This document shows, piece after piece, positions 1 through 6,896 of a stretch of DNA of 16,081 nt (position 1 is the first letter of the stretch; each line of letters opens with the position of its first letter). Location of the stretch: assembly GCA_937917475.1 (NCBI GenBank), contig CALDNF010000083.1, positions 1 through 16,081 on the forward strand. The letters are read 5' to 3'. Origin of the DNA: an uncultured Faecalibacterium sp. GTDB lineage: Bacteria; Bacillota; Clostridia; Oscillospirales; Ruminococcaceae. The position numbers and the translations under genes are program-made. The notes beneath the pieces were generated by a model, which was not told where the DNA came from, did no database searches, and saw only the letters and a program-made list of their open reading frames with translations.

Positions 1-24
1 GTGTCTCTTTCAGCATTTTGCACA

Positions 25-43
25 TCTGAAACTTGTTTTCAGA
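25..43. promoter_or_regulatory. Short inverted repeat upstream of the peptide gene
   Basis: TCTGAAA (25-31) and TTTCAGA (37-43) form a perfect 7-bp inverted repeat around CTTGT, ending 32 bases before the ATG of the peptide gene. It could be an operator or a 5' leader hairpin. The flanking bases (TTGCAC at 18-23, TACACT at 44-49) resemble a promoter only weakly and are 20 bp apart, so I do not call a promoter. Confidence 0.3.
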
Positions 44-75
44 TACACTCTAAAACAATGCAAAGGAGTGTTCTT

Positions 76-423
76 ATGGAAAAGAAAATGATGATGCCCG
101 CTTGCTATAACGTCATGACCGAAGAAGAAATGACCTATACCAACGGTGGTGCTGCTCCTGATCTGGGCGGCGTTGTCCGTGCTACTGTCGGCATTGTTGC
201 AACTGCACTGTCCATTTACAACGAAGTCAAGGTCGCTCCTACCATCAAGAGCTTCGTGGATCAGAACAAGAACAACAGCTTCGTCGGCTTTGTCAATTCC
301 GCCGTCCGTGACTTCACTACTTACGTCAGCAAGGATGTTGAGAGTGCCGTTGTCGGCGTTTACTCCGCTGTGAATCAGGGCTTCTGGTGGCCCATCACTG
401 CAATCTACTGCATCCTGACCTGA
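76..423 (+). CDS. Double-glycine leader peptide precursor (115 aa)
   Basis: This encodes a small secreted-peptide-like precursor. The start is ATG 76, because AAGGAG at 63-68 sits 7 bases upstream; the frame is open further upstream but without a ribosome-binding site. Residues 1-25 look like a double-glycine leader: MPACYNVMTEEEM and then NGG, with Glu at -8 and Met at -7 relative to cleavage after Gly25, as in class II bacteriocin leaders and substrates of C39-peptidase ABC transporters. The predicted mature part is 90 residues. It opens with small, Gly/Ala/Val-rich residues (26-47), continues with a mixed polar region, and ends in an aromatic hydrophobic tail (FWWPITAIYCILT). The leader is clearly related to that of the peptide encoded at 1966-2289 on the other strand. 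No immunity gene, modification enzyme or transporter is visible nearby. The role (bacteriocin, signal or other secreted peptide) is unknown; I infer only export. Confidence 0.8.
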   Translation: MEKKMMMPACYNVMTEEEMTYTNGGAAPDLGGVVRATVGIVATALSIYNEVKVAPTIKSFVDQNKNNSFVGFVNSAVRDFTTYVSKDVESAVVGVYSAVNQGFWWPITAIYCILT

Positions 424-440
424 TCTGCCATAAGCACAGA

Positions 441-454
441 TTGGAGTACTCCAA
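441..454. repeat. Perfect 14-bp palindrome downstream of the peptide gene
   Basis: TTGGAGTACTCCAA is self-complementary over its full length and lies between the peptide stop codon and the terminator. It is a possible protein-binding site or simply chance. No second copy was seen in the window. Confidence 0.35.
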
Positions 455-467
455 AGGGCTAAATAGC

Positions 468-506
468 GCAGAGACCCTTCCCAACCGGGAAGGGCCTCTG
501 CTTTTT
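468..506 (+). terminator. Intrinsic terminator of the plus-strand peptide gene
   Basis: The left arm (468-482, GCAGAGACCCTTCCC) pairs with the right arm (487-501) across an AACC loop, giving 14 base pairs with one A/C mismatch. A run of five T follows at 502-506, then GTTTT. It lies 44 bases after the peptide stop. On the other strand it sits just past the stop of the convergent lipoprotein gene, where the following bases are only modestly T-rich, so two-way termination is possible but weaker. Confidence 0.9.
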
Positions 507-513
507 GTTTTAT

Positions 514-1842
514 TTACTTCGTCTCCACAAAATCGTGGGTAGCTTCATCGTAGGTGAAGTAGTGGTCGATATAGTCGTGATGGCTCATCGAACTGAAATC
601 ATCAGTCTGCGCAGCAAAACGTCCATCTGCATCCTGATAGAACCACTCGTATTCCCGGGAGATGGCCGATTCAAAGGGCTTGCCGTCCCGCACACCGAAG
701 ATGACCGAACTGGACCCGCTGCCGCCTGCGCTGCGCTCCCAGACCATGAACTTTGCGCTTCCGGCGGTGAGCAGTGCTGCGGACTGGTCTTCGCCGGTAG
801 GCGGTTCCTCGGTGTTGGAGAGATATCCGTACAGGTCCGGGCCGATGGGGTCATTTTCCTTGTACTCCATGATGGTATAACCGTTCCGGACTCCGCCCCC
901 TGCACTGACAAAATAGACAAATGCATCGGCGCACTCGGTGCCGTCAAAGTCACCCACAACGAGATAGGCTTCCTTTCTGCCGTCATCGTCATAGTCGGCG
1001 GGCAGGAAGTAGTAATCGCTGCCGTAGAGGTAAGTACCGGTCTTGTTGAAATAATCCTCCCAGACTGCCTTGAGGCCCGCTGTGGAGAGGCCATCGCCTT
1101 CAGCAGCACCGGCTGCTTTTTCCTTGGGGAGAAAGGCCCCATTGACATACTGGCATTCCTGTGCTTCCTCGCCGTAGAGCTGGATGGTGAAGAGATCGTT
1201 TCCCTCCGGCTCAAAGCGGGTGCAGAGATTGGACTGCCACGGCTGATAGGACTCTCCCCGGGCCGCACCCAGAACGATGTTGTTGTATTCCCCATCAGCA
1301 TTGTAATCCACCTGACAGATCAGATATTTCTGGCCGCCTGCCGGGACGTAACAGCCGGAGAAATCATCTCCTGCGGCAGAGCCGTAGAGCGTAACGTTGT
1401 AGAAAGGCTCTTCAAGATCTTCATCGCTGTAGCCGTACAGGCACTCCACTTCACCCTCTGCACTGCAATAGAAGATCACCACGTCGCTCCACCAGACTTT
1501 GCCGTCCTGCTGGGACTTGGCTTCATCGGGTGTTGCCGAAAAGACATAGGCTTCCGCCCTGCCGTCCCCGTCGTAATCGTTCTGCAGGACATAGAGCTGA
1601 CCGGTCACCGCAGAGCTGTAAGCCGCCATGACCGCCTGCCTGAACTCCTCGCTGCGGTCCTCAAAGACCGGTTCTGCTGCTTCCGAGGCCGCAGCGGACT
1701 CGCTGGCAGCGGGGAGCTGCCGCAAAGAAGTACTGCTACCGGTAACACGGCGGGTGTTGCCGCCGGAGCCGCAGGCCGTCAGCGAAAGCAGGACCGCTCC
1801 GCAGACCAGCCCTGCGGCCAGCTGTTTGCTGAAACATCTCAT
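514..1842 (-). CDS. Lipoprotein with Asp-rich metal-binding-like loops
   Basis: This is a 442-residue secreted lipoprotein of unknown function. It has a lipoprotein signal peptide: basic start, hydrophobic core at 9-22 and lipobox LTAC with the lipidated Cys at 24. A Ser/Ala/Glu-rich linker follows. Three similar Asp-rich motifs are visible: NDYDGDGRAEAY (88-99), VDYNADGEYNNIV (178-190) and ADYDDDGRKEAY (282-293). They resemble calcium loops of EF-hand, VCBS or FG-GAP type repeats, suggesting a beta-propeller-like ectodomain that binds Ca2+ (inference). ATG 1842 is preferred because it gives a clean signal peptide. GGAG (1855-1858) is 12 bases upstream, which is long, and an in-frame TTG at 1860 would add six residues. 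It is the last gene of the minus-strand train, downstream of the inverted-repeat cassette, and may be a surface partner of the signalling proteins. Confidence 0.85.
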   Translation of the reverse strand: MRCFSKQLAAGLVCGAVLLSLTACGSGGNTRRVTGSSTSLRQLPAASESAAASEAAEPVFEDRSEEFRQAVMAAYSSAVTGQLYVLQNDYDGDGRAEAYVFSATPDEAKSQQDGKVWWSDVVIFYCSAEGEVECLYGYSDEDLEEPFYNVTLYGSAAGDDFSGCYVPAGGQKYLICQVDYNADGEYNNIVLGAARGESYQPWQSNLCTRFEPEGNDLFTIQLYGEEAQECQYVNGAFLPKEKAAGAAEGDGLSTAGLKAVWEDYFNKTGTYLYGSDYYFLPADYDDDGRKEAYLVVGDFDGTECADAFVYFVSAGGGVRNGYTIMEYKENDPIGPDLYGYLSNTEEPPTGEDQSAALLTAGSAKFMVWERSAGGSGSSSVIFGVRDGKPFESAISREYEWFYQDADGRFAAQTDDFSSMSHHDYIDHYFTYDEATHDFVETK

Positions 1843-1861
1843 ATCGTTTGTATTCTCCAAA

Positions 1862-1875
1862 GCCCGCTGCCGGGC
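1862..1875. repeat. GC-rich hairpin next to the left inverted repeat
   Basis: GCCCG (1862-1866) and CGGGC (1871-1875) can pair around CTGC. The hairpin abuts the left copy of the 21-bp repeat and lies in the 5' leader of the lipoprotein gene, just before its GGAG. It could affect translation or mark a recombination or insertion boundary; neither is shown. Confidence 0.35.
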
Positions 1876-1896
1876 GGTGCAATAAAAAAACTGGAA
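1876..1896 (+). repeat. Left copy of the 21-bp inverted repeat
   Basis: This begins GGTGCAAT, continues with seven A and ends CTGGAA. It is a perfect 21/21 reverse complement of 2319-2339. Outward, the match resumes after one mismatch for three more bases (1872-1874 with 2341-2343). It lies 69 bases past the stop of the minus-strand peptide gene. On the minus strand its seven-T run follows a weak long-loop pairing (1949-1955 with 1893-1901), so part of it might also serve as a terminator. Confidence 0.9.
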
Positions 1897-1965
1897 GAGC
1901 CGCTTTATTTTGTGTGTAGGTTCAGTGATTCAAAGGTTCAGCCGCAAAGGCTTCCGAAAAAACGA

Positions 1966-2289
1966 TTACAGGCCAAAGACCTTGAACAGATCGCCGATGC
2001 CGTAGAAAAAGTCGCCGATGGTCATGCTCAGAGAAGAGCCATGAGCTGCGCTGTAGGTGTAGCCGTCAGAGTAAGTGTACACGCCGTCCTTCTGAGAGAC
2101 AACAGCACCGTGAGACTGCGTCAGGGTCTGAGCCTCGCTGTCCCAGTTGTTGTAACGGGTGTTCTTGAACATCTGGCCAAATGCGTAGAAGATGCCGGAG
2201 ATGATGCCGTAGCCGCCATCGATGGTGGACATCTCATCTTCGTTCAGCATCACGCAATTTGCAGGCAGGTGCAGGTTTTCATTCTTCAT
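1966..2289 (-). CDS. Double-glycine leader peptide precursor inside an inverted-repeat cassette (107 aa)
   Basis: This encodes a small secreted-peptide-like precursor. ATG 2289 is chosen because AAGGAG (2304-2299) lies 9 bases upstream; an in-frame start six codons earlier would read through that site. The leader ends LNEDEMSTIDGG (residues 15-26), a classic double-glycine signature with Glu at -8, Met at -7 and Ile at -4. Cleavage after Gly26 would release 81 residues. The mature part has two related aromatic segments at its ends, GIFYAFGQMFK (32-42) and DFFYGIGDLFK (93-103). Between them is a polar region with a YTYSDGYTYS repeat (71-80). The two ends look amphipathic and could insert in or lie on membranes. 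The upstream bases AAGGAGTGTT match those of the peptide gene at 76-423. The gene lies between a PP2C gene and a lipoprotein gene, and 21-bp inverted repeats bracket it. Function unknown. Confidence 0.82.
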   Translation of the reverse strand: MKNENLHLPANCVMLNEDEMSTIDGGYGIISGIFYAFGQMFKNTRYNNWDSEAQTLTQSHGAVVSQKDGVYTYSDGYTYSAAHGSSLSMTIGDFFYGIGDLFKVFGL

Positions 2290-2318
2290 AAAGCAACACT
2301 CCTTCAATTTGCGTCTCG

Positions 2319-2339
2319 TTCCAGTTTTTTTATTGCACC
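2319..2339 (-). repeat. Right copy of the 21-bp inverted repeat
   Basis: This reads TTCCAG, seven T, then ATTGCACC on the plus strand, the exact reverse complement of 1876-1896. It lies upstream of the minus-strand peptide gene, between it and the PP2C stop at 2373, so any promoter of the peptide gene would be in or beside it. TGCAC (2334-2338) can also pair with GTGCA (2346-2350), a small local hairpin. Confidence 0.9.
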
Positions 2340-2372
2340 TCCCTTGTGCAGGCTGCTGTGTTCGGTCTGTTC

Positions 2373-3269
2373 TCAGCCCTTATAGCGGGTGAGGACCACC
2401 GAGGTATTATCGTGAGGGCCGGGCAGGCAGACCGCATTTTCCACCATGGTCCGGGCCGCAGTCTTGAGGTCCGGGGCAACGGCAAGCACCTGTGCCATAT
2501 CCTCGTCGCTCATGCAGCGGTACAGACCGTCGGAGCACTGGATGATCACATCGTCCTTCTGCAAAGTCATTGGGGTGCGGTTGCCGCCGATCAGGGTCAG
2601 CTCGGTGATGCCCAAATAGCTGGTCAGGGCCGCACGCTGGGGGTGGTTCATAGCCTCCTCCTGCGTCATCTGGCCGTTCTGGACCAGCTGATCCAGATGG
2701 GTGCCGAGGTTGTGGTCAATGTTCAGCTGCTCCACCTTGCCGTCCCGGCACAGGTAGATATGGCTGTCGCCGATGTTGCTCCAGAACATCTGCCCGTTCC
2801 GGATATAGATCACCGTGAGGGTGGTTCCGGCCTCAATGGGCTTGCCCTGCGGGTCGGTCAGAGCCCGCACCTCGCTGTTCAGGCGGAGGGCAGCACGACC
2901 GATCTCGGTGGGGATATCCTCCCCGGTAGTGCCCAGCAGATGCCGGAGCATCCCGCCCGCCGCCAGTGCGCTAGCACGCTCGCCGCCGGACAGGCCGCCC
3001 ATGCCGTCGCAGAGGACGCAGACCACACGGTCATCCCCGCCGTCAAAGCGGAGGGAATCCTGCTGATTCTTACGGGTGCCCACCGACATATAGCTTGCCA
3101 CGTTCACCGAGGCGGTCTCCATGGTCTTGTCCGGTGCCGGAGCTTCCTCCACCAGCGGCAGATCCATGTCCATGGGCATCACAAGGGTCTCGGTCACGTC
3201 GTCCATTCCGACGCCGTCGGCCCCGTCTGCCTTGGGGCGTGACTTGAAGATGTTCATAAAAGACTTCAT
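2373..3269 (-). CDS. PP2C-family Ser/Thr phosphatase
   Basis: This is a 298-residue cytoplasmic PP2C (PPM) phosphatase, predicted to remove phosphate from Ser/Thr using two metal ions. Family motifs appear in order: RKNQQDS (66-72; the usual RxxNQD has Gln for Asn), CDGMGG (87-92), GTT (148-150), NIGDSH (165-170), CSDGL (245-249) and HDNTS (286-290). All metal-binding Asp positions seem kept, so it should be active. The first 50 residues are an acidic, Met- and Pro-containing extension not found in minimal PP2Cs. It contains TETLVMPMD (26-34), a plausible phospho-Thr site for FHA docking. The start overlaps the stop of the upstream zinc-ribbon kinase by the ATGA arrangement, implying translational coupling, so this is the obvious antagonist of that kinase. 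Confidence 0.95.
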   Translation of the reverse strand: MKSFMNIFKSRPKADGADGVGMDDVTETLVMPMDMDLPLVEEAPAPDKTMETASVNVASYMSVGTRKNQQDSLRFDGGDDRVVCVLCDGMGGLSGGERASALAAGGMLRHLLGTTGEDIPTEIGRAALRLNSEVRALTDPQGKPIEAGTTLTVIYIRNGQMFWSNIGDSHIYLCRDGKVEQLNIDHNLGTHLDQLVQNGQMTQEEAMNHPQRAALTSYLGITELTLIGGNRTPMTLQKDDVIIQCSDGLYRCMSDEDMAQVLAVAPDLKTAARTMVENAVCLPGPHDNTSVVLTRYKG

Positions 3270-4780
3270 GATTCAATCACCAATCTAAACATATATTCCG
3301 GCGACAGCACATAGAATACCCCGCCCTCTTTCAGGGTGTAGACCTTTTCCTTTACCATCGGGGTGCCGTCTTCCAGCAGGGTGCCGAACTTGGACTTATC
3401 CTTCACCGCAAATTCGCCCCGCTTTTCATTGTAGACGAGCTCGCAGTGGATCCGGCTGATGTTGTTGTCTGCCGGCATCATCACCTCGCAGGTGGGGTGG
3501 CGGCCGATCTTGATGGCACGGTTGGGCTGGATGAGCCACCGGCGTTTCGAACGGCCCCACTCCCGCTGGATGGTCAGTTCCAGATAGGCCATCTTCTGCT
3601 TCTTCCGACCAAAGGGCCAGAAGGTGTGGGGCTCCGGCATACTCTCCACCGACACCGACTGGACTTTTTCGGAATCCTGCTTCCGCAGTTCTTCCTGACG
3701 GCGGCGTTCCTGCTCCTTCCGCTTTTCTTCCTGCTCTTCGAGGAAGATCGTCTCCTGCGTCTTGGGCATCATCTCAGCCAGATCAATGTTGTAATCCTCC
3801 GGCGAGACCACCTGTTCCAGATCAGCAAAGAACTCCTTCATGGAAGAATAGCGGTCGTGGTAATCAAAGGCAAGAGCATGGTCAATGACCGCCGACAGCC
3901 CCGGCGAGACCTGACTGCACAGCTGGCTGAGGGGTGTGTACTTTGCTCCCTTGGCCCGGCTGGGTGCATCGACCATCTTCTGGTTGGAGACGATGTAATA
4001 GAAGGTCGCCGCCAGTGCATAGATGTCCGTCCATGGACCTTGGCAGGGCCGGAGGCTGTACTGCTCGTAAGGAGCATAGTTGGGCTTGAGGTAAATTTTT
4101 CCTGTCTGCTGGGCCCCGGAACCCCGGAACGCCCGGGCTGCACCAAAATCAATGAGCTTGATCTCGCCGTGCTGGGTCACAATGATATTTTCCGGGCTGA
4201 TATCGCCGTGGATGATGCCGAAACGGTGAACTTCAGCCAGAGCACTGCCCACCAGCAGAAGCATCTGAAGGGACATTTTGTAGTTTTCCTCGGGCTTGTG
4301 CTCCCGCTGGAAAGTCCGGAGATTGCATCCGTCCAGATATTCCATGACGAAGTAAGCCGTGGCGTTCTCCTCAAAGAAATCCCAGATGTTCACCACCGTG
4401 ATGTTGCCCTGCAGCTCCTGCAAAGCCCGGGTCTCATCCAGAAAACGCTGACGGCCCTGCTCAAACTCTGCCCGGCAGTCCTCACTGTTCAGCAGAACCC
4501 TGCCCTCGGCATCCCGGCCCCGGATGAGCCCGATGGGATAGTACTCCTTAATGCAGCACAGTTTGCCGCTGACCATATCTTTGGCAAGATATGTGATGCC
4601 AAATCCGCCCTGACCCAGATCCCGGCCCAGAAGATAACGGGTCTTGAGGATGGTAAAGGGGGGCAGATGGCCTTCACTGGCCGTGTGCTCTGCCTTGCTG
4701 TAGCCACAGACAGTACAGGTACCGTTGACCACCGTCTCCCGGAAACAGGAAGGACAGAGCGTATCCATCAGGGATGCCAT
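3266..4780 (-). CDS. Zinc-ribbon / Ser-Thr protein kinase / FHA protein
   Basis: This is a 504-residue cytoplasmic protein kinase. The N-terminus has a zinc ribbon with CPSC (9-12) and CTVC (22-25). The kinase domain spans about 43-323: glycine loop GQGGFG (56-61), ATP Lys in CIKEY (K78), catalytic loop HGDISPEN (191-198; Asp193 and Asn198), DFG (211-213), APYEQ (236-240) and TDIYAL (251-256). It is a non-RD kinase, and the Lys normally two residues after the catalytic Asp is Ser195. A charged, probably coiled-coil stretch (348-372) leads to an FHA domain (about 398-504) with GRHP (426-429), SRIH (442-445) and KFGT (464-467). There is no membrane span. GAGGTG about 8 bases upstream supports ATG 4780. 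The PP2C downstream overlaps by 4 bases, giving a kinase-phosphatase pair. The FHA domain probably targets it to phospho-Thr partners; QETIF (342-346) may be its own docking site. Confidence 0.95.
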   Translation of the reverse strand: MASLMDTLCPSCFRETVVNGTCTVCGYSKAEHTASEGHLPPFTILKTRYLLGRDLGQGGFGITYLAKDMVSGKLCCIKEYYPIGLIRGRDAEGRVLLNSEDCRAEFEQGRQRFLDETRALQELQGNITVVNIWDFFEENATAYFVMEYLDGCNLRTFQREHKPEENYKMSLQMLLLVGSALAEVHRFGIIHGDISPENIIVTQHGEIKLIDFGAARAFRGSGAQQTGKIYLKPNYAPYEQYSLRPCQGPWTDIYALAATFYYIVSNQKMVDAPSRAKGAKYTPLSQLCSQVSPGLSAVIDHALAFDYHDRYSSMKEFFADLEQVVSPEDYNIDLAEMMPKTQETIFLEEQEEKRKEQERRRQEELRKQDSEKVQSVSVESMPEPHTFWPFGRKKQKMAYLELTIQREWGRSKRRWLIQPNRAIKIGRHPTCEVMMPADNNISRIHCELVYNEKRGEFAVKDKSKFGTLLEDGTPMVKEKVYTLKEGGVFYVLSPEYMFRLVIES

Positions 4781-4820
4781 TTGGGTTTCACCTCACTGCA
4801 TCGTGTTGCTTGCTTCCGGC

Positions 4821-5918
4821 TCATGCCCGGAACTCAAAGATCTCATTGCCCAGCGTCAGGTAGGCACCGTTGGTCAGGGCCACGGTCATATTGCCGGTGA
4901 GCTTCTGGTCCCCCACAAACGTACCGTTCTTGGAGTCCAGATCCTGCACATAGTAGCTGCCGTTGCGGGCAATGATCTTGGCATGGGTGCGGCTGATGAT
5001 GGGGTTGGCCACGATAATGTTGGCCTGAGAACCCTTGCCGAGGATGACTTCGCCGGTAGCAGGCAGATTGAAGGCCTTGCCGGTGTTCATCTGGATGATG
5101 ACAGCGGTGGCCTTTGCGGTGTTGTTCACGCCGGTGGCTGCGCCGGAATTGCTGTTGCCATAGCCCTGATCCACAAGGCCGGTATCCTGATTGCGTGCGT
5201 CGGAATCCGTGTCGTCCCAGTCGTATCCATCGTCCTCGTTCTCACCGTGAATAGCAAAGTGGAGAATGATGCCCACCACCTGCAGGATGGCAGCAGCGGC
5301 CAGAACCACGATCAGGATCATGTTGAAAGCAGGGGTCATAGCGATGTTCACGCCGTTCACGTCAAAGACGCCCGCCACATTGCTGATGATATCCGCTGCA
5401 CCCTTGAAGCTGATGAAATAGACCAGCACGGCCTCAATGACTGCGGCCAGCGTGGTGAACAGGCTGATGATGTTCATGGTGAACAGGCTGCACACCACGG
5501 TTGCCACCACCAGAACAGCAAACACCACCAGCAGAACAATGCCCATGGTAGAGCTTGCAGTCTGTGCGCTGCCGGTCAGAATGGCCTTGGTGCCGGAAAG
5601 TTTGGTCATGTAGCTGAACAGGCTGATGCTCTGGCCTTCCAGCACGCCCTGCCATACAGCCTGATCGGCATCGGACAGATCTGCATACTTGTCTACGGCC
5701 TGCTGCGCAGCCGACTGGACCTGAGCTGCGGTAATGTTGGTGTAATCGTAATTAGCTGCACCGTTTTCTTCGGTGTAGATGCCGCTCTTGATCTGGAAGG
5801 CGGGCACAAAGAGGGCTGCGATCAGCACCACAGCAGCCAGCCAGGACAGCACAGCACCCAGCTTGCGGCCCTTGGAAGCCTCCGAGAAGAAGGTTGCAAA
5901 TTTCTGATTGTTTTCCAT
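4821..5918 (-). CDS. Four-span membrane protein with C-terminal FHA domain
   Basis: This is a 365-residue integral membrane protein. Hydrophobic spans lie at about 19-41, 125-147, 150-171 and 196-222, with a roughly 80-residue loop between spans one and two that would be outside if the tails are inside. An acidic, Asn/Gly-rich linker (225-265) leads to an FHA domain (about 270-365). The FHA has SRTH (309-312) and SKNGT (329-333), but the usual GR is GKG (294-296), so a Lys replaces the phosphate-binding Arg. The end TLGNEIFEF matches the end of the next upstream protein (TLANEIFQV), showing the two are paralogues. AGGAGG (5933-5928) lies 9 bases before the ATG. It likely anchors FHA-mediated phospho-Thr recognition at the membrane; what the spans sense or do is unknown. 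Confidence 0.92.
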   Translation of the reverse strand: MENNQKFATFFSEASKGRKLGAVLSWLAAVVLIAALFVPAFQIKSGIYTEENGAANYDYTNITAAQVQSAAQQAVDKYADLSDADQAVWQGVLEGQSISLFSYMTKLSGTKAILTGSAQTASSTMGIVLLVVFAVLVVATVVCSLFTMNIISLFTTLAAVIEAVLVYFISFKGAADIISNVAGVFDVNGVNIAMTPAFNMILIVVLAAAAILQVVGIILHFAIHGENEDDGYDWDDTDSDARNQDTGLVDQGYGNSNSGAATGVNNTAKATAVIIQMNTGKAFNLPATGEVILGKGSQANIIVANPIISRTHAKIIARNGSYYVQDLDSKNGTFVGDQKLTGNMTVALTNGAYLTLGNEIFEFRA

Positions 5919-5940
5919 AAGATCATACCTCCTGATCTGT

Positions 5941-6855
5941 TTATCGGATGGATTTTACCTGGAAGATCTCGTTTGCGAGGGTAATGTAATCGCCCTCGTG
6001 CAGCTCCTTTGGAGCATCCGGGGCAAGACAGCCGTCATTCACAAAGGTCTTGTTGGTGGAGTGGAGATCGACGATGTAGAAATACCAGCGGCCATTCTCC
6101 GGCCGGGCAACGATCCGTGCATGGCGGCGGCCGATCTGGTTGTTGTTCCGGATGATGACCCCGTTCTCGCCGGGTTCCACTTCCGGGGCACGGCCCAGAA
6201 TGGCAGCACTTCCATTGGTGATTTCCCAGCTTTCGCCGGTGTTCAGACGCACCAGCGTAAGATAGGTCTGCCCGGGCAATCCCGGATTGGTGATCTGTTT
6301 GTTCGGCCCGGCAGGGGCAGGACCGGAAGGATCATAGCGGAACTTGCTGGGATCCGAATTCGAAACCGGGCCGTCCACGCCTGCGGAGAGGATCTCTGCC
6401 ACGCAGATCAGCACCGCCGCTGCAAACCAGATCAGCACGCTCAGAACGGTGGGGTAGATGCCTTCCACGATGCCAAGCATCATCACAATGATAAAGGGCA
6501 GAGCACCCACCGCACCGCCGACGCCGCCCAGCCAGTAAGGGCCGGCCTTTTTCTGCTCACCGTTGGGGTCGCAGAGATACCAGATGCCTGCGCCCAAAGC
6601 TGCAAGGGTGCCGCCGATGGCGCAGATCAGCAGGAAGATGGCAAAAGCACTGTAATCCCCCAGCAGATAAGAGCCCATCTGACCGCCCGCCGTTTCCAGA
6701 AGCTGGAACAGCGTCAGCTTGACCGCAAAAAACAGGGCGTCCACCTTGAACATGGGAACGACAAAGTAGCACAGCAGCAGGACGATGGAGCCGCCCAGAT
6801 AAAATCCTGCGGCGTACTGCCTCTGCTCCCGGGGAGTCTTGATCTTGTTGTTCAT
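5941..6855 (-). CDS. Four-span membrane protein with C-terminal FHA domain (paralogue)
   Basis: This is a 304-residue membrane protein with hydrophobic spans near 15-34, 70-94, 107-131 and 135-157. A Pro/Gly/Ser linker (160-195) precedes a cytoplasmic FHA domain (about 197-304). FHA landmarks are GRAPE (221-225), GRRHA (242-246) where Gly replaces the usual Ser, and STNKT (266-270) where Lys replaces Gly of the NG motif. It keeps the key Arg but has lost other contacts, so phospho-Thr binding may be weak or altered. It shares its layout and the NEIF C-terminus with the protein encoded just downstream, 22 bases away, which suggests a tandem duplication and perhaps a heteromer. GAGGA lies upstream of ATG 6855. 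Confidence 0.92.
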   Translation of the reverse strand: MNNKIKTPREQRQYAAGFYLGGSIVLLLCYFVVPMFKVDALFFAVKLTLFQLLETAGGQMGSYLLGDYSAFAIFLLICAIGGTLAALGAGIWYLCDPNGEQKKAGPYWLGGVGGAVGALPFIIVMMLGIVEGIYPTVLSVLIWFAAAVLICVAEILSAGVDGPVSNSDPSKFRYDPSGPAPAGPNKQITNPGLPGQTYLTLVRLNTGESWEITNGSAAILGRAPEVEPGENGVIIRNNNQIGRRHARIVARPENGRWYFYIVDLHSTNKTFVNDGCLAPDAPKELHEGDYITLANEIFQVKSIR

Positions 6856-6896
6856 CGTTGTTTATCCTCGCACTTTCGTTTGCTTTGGCTTGTCGG

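Noticed and set aside
1..75. N-terminal extension of the first peptide from GTG at position 1
   Set aside because: AAGGAG at 63-68 with ideal spacing to ATG 76 fixes the start, and the leader alignment with the second peptide begins there.
1843..1860. TTG start for the lipoprotein at 1860
   Set aside because: There is no ribosome-binding site before it, and it would add six polar residues ahead of a normal signal peptide. ATG 1842 is preferred, although its GGAG is rather far away.
1876..2339. Insertion sequence defined by the 21-bp terminal repeats
   Set aside because: The segment encodes only the leader peptide with no transposase, and no target-site duplication is apparent. I report it as an inverted-repeat cassette instead.
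505..2385. Long plus-strand open frame (626 codons) opposite the lipoprotein and peptide genes
   Set aside because: It has no ribosome-binding site or recognisable domains, and its composition is that of an antisense frame in GC-rich DNA. The minus-strand genes have signal peptides, motifs and good start sites.
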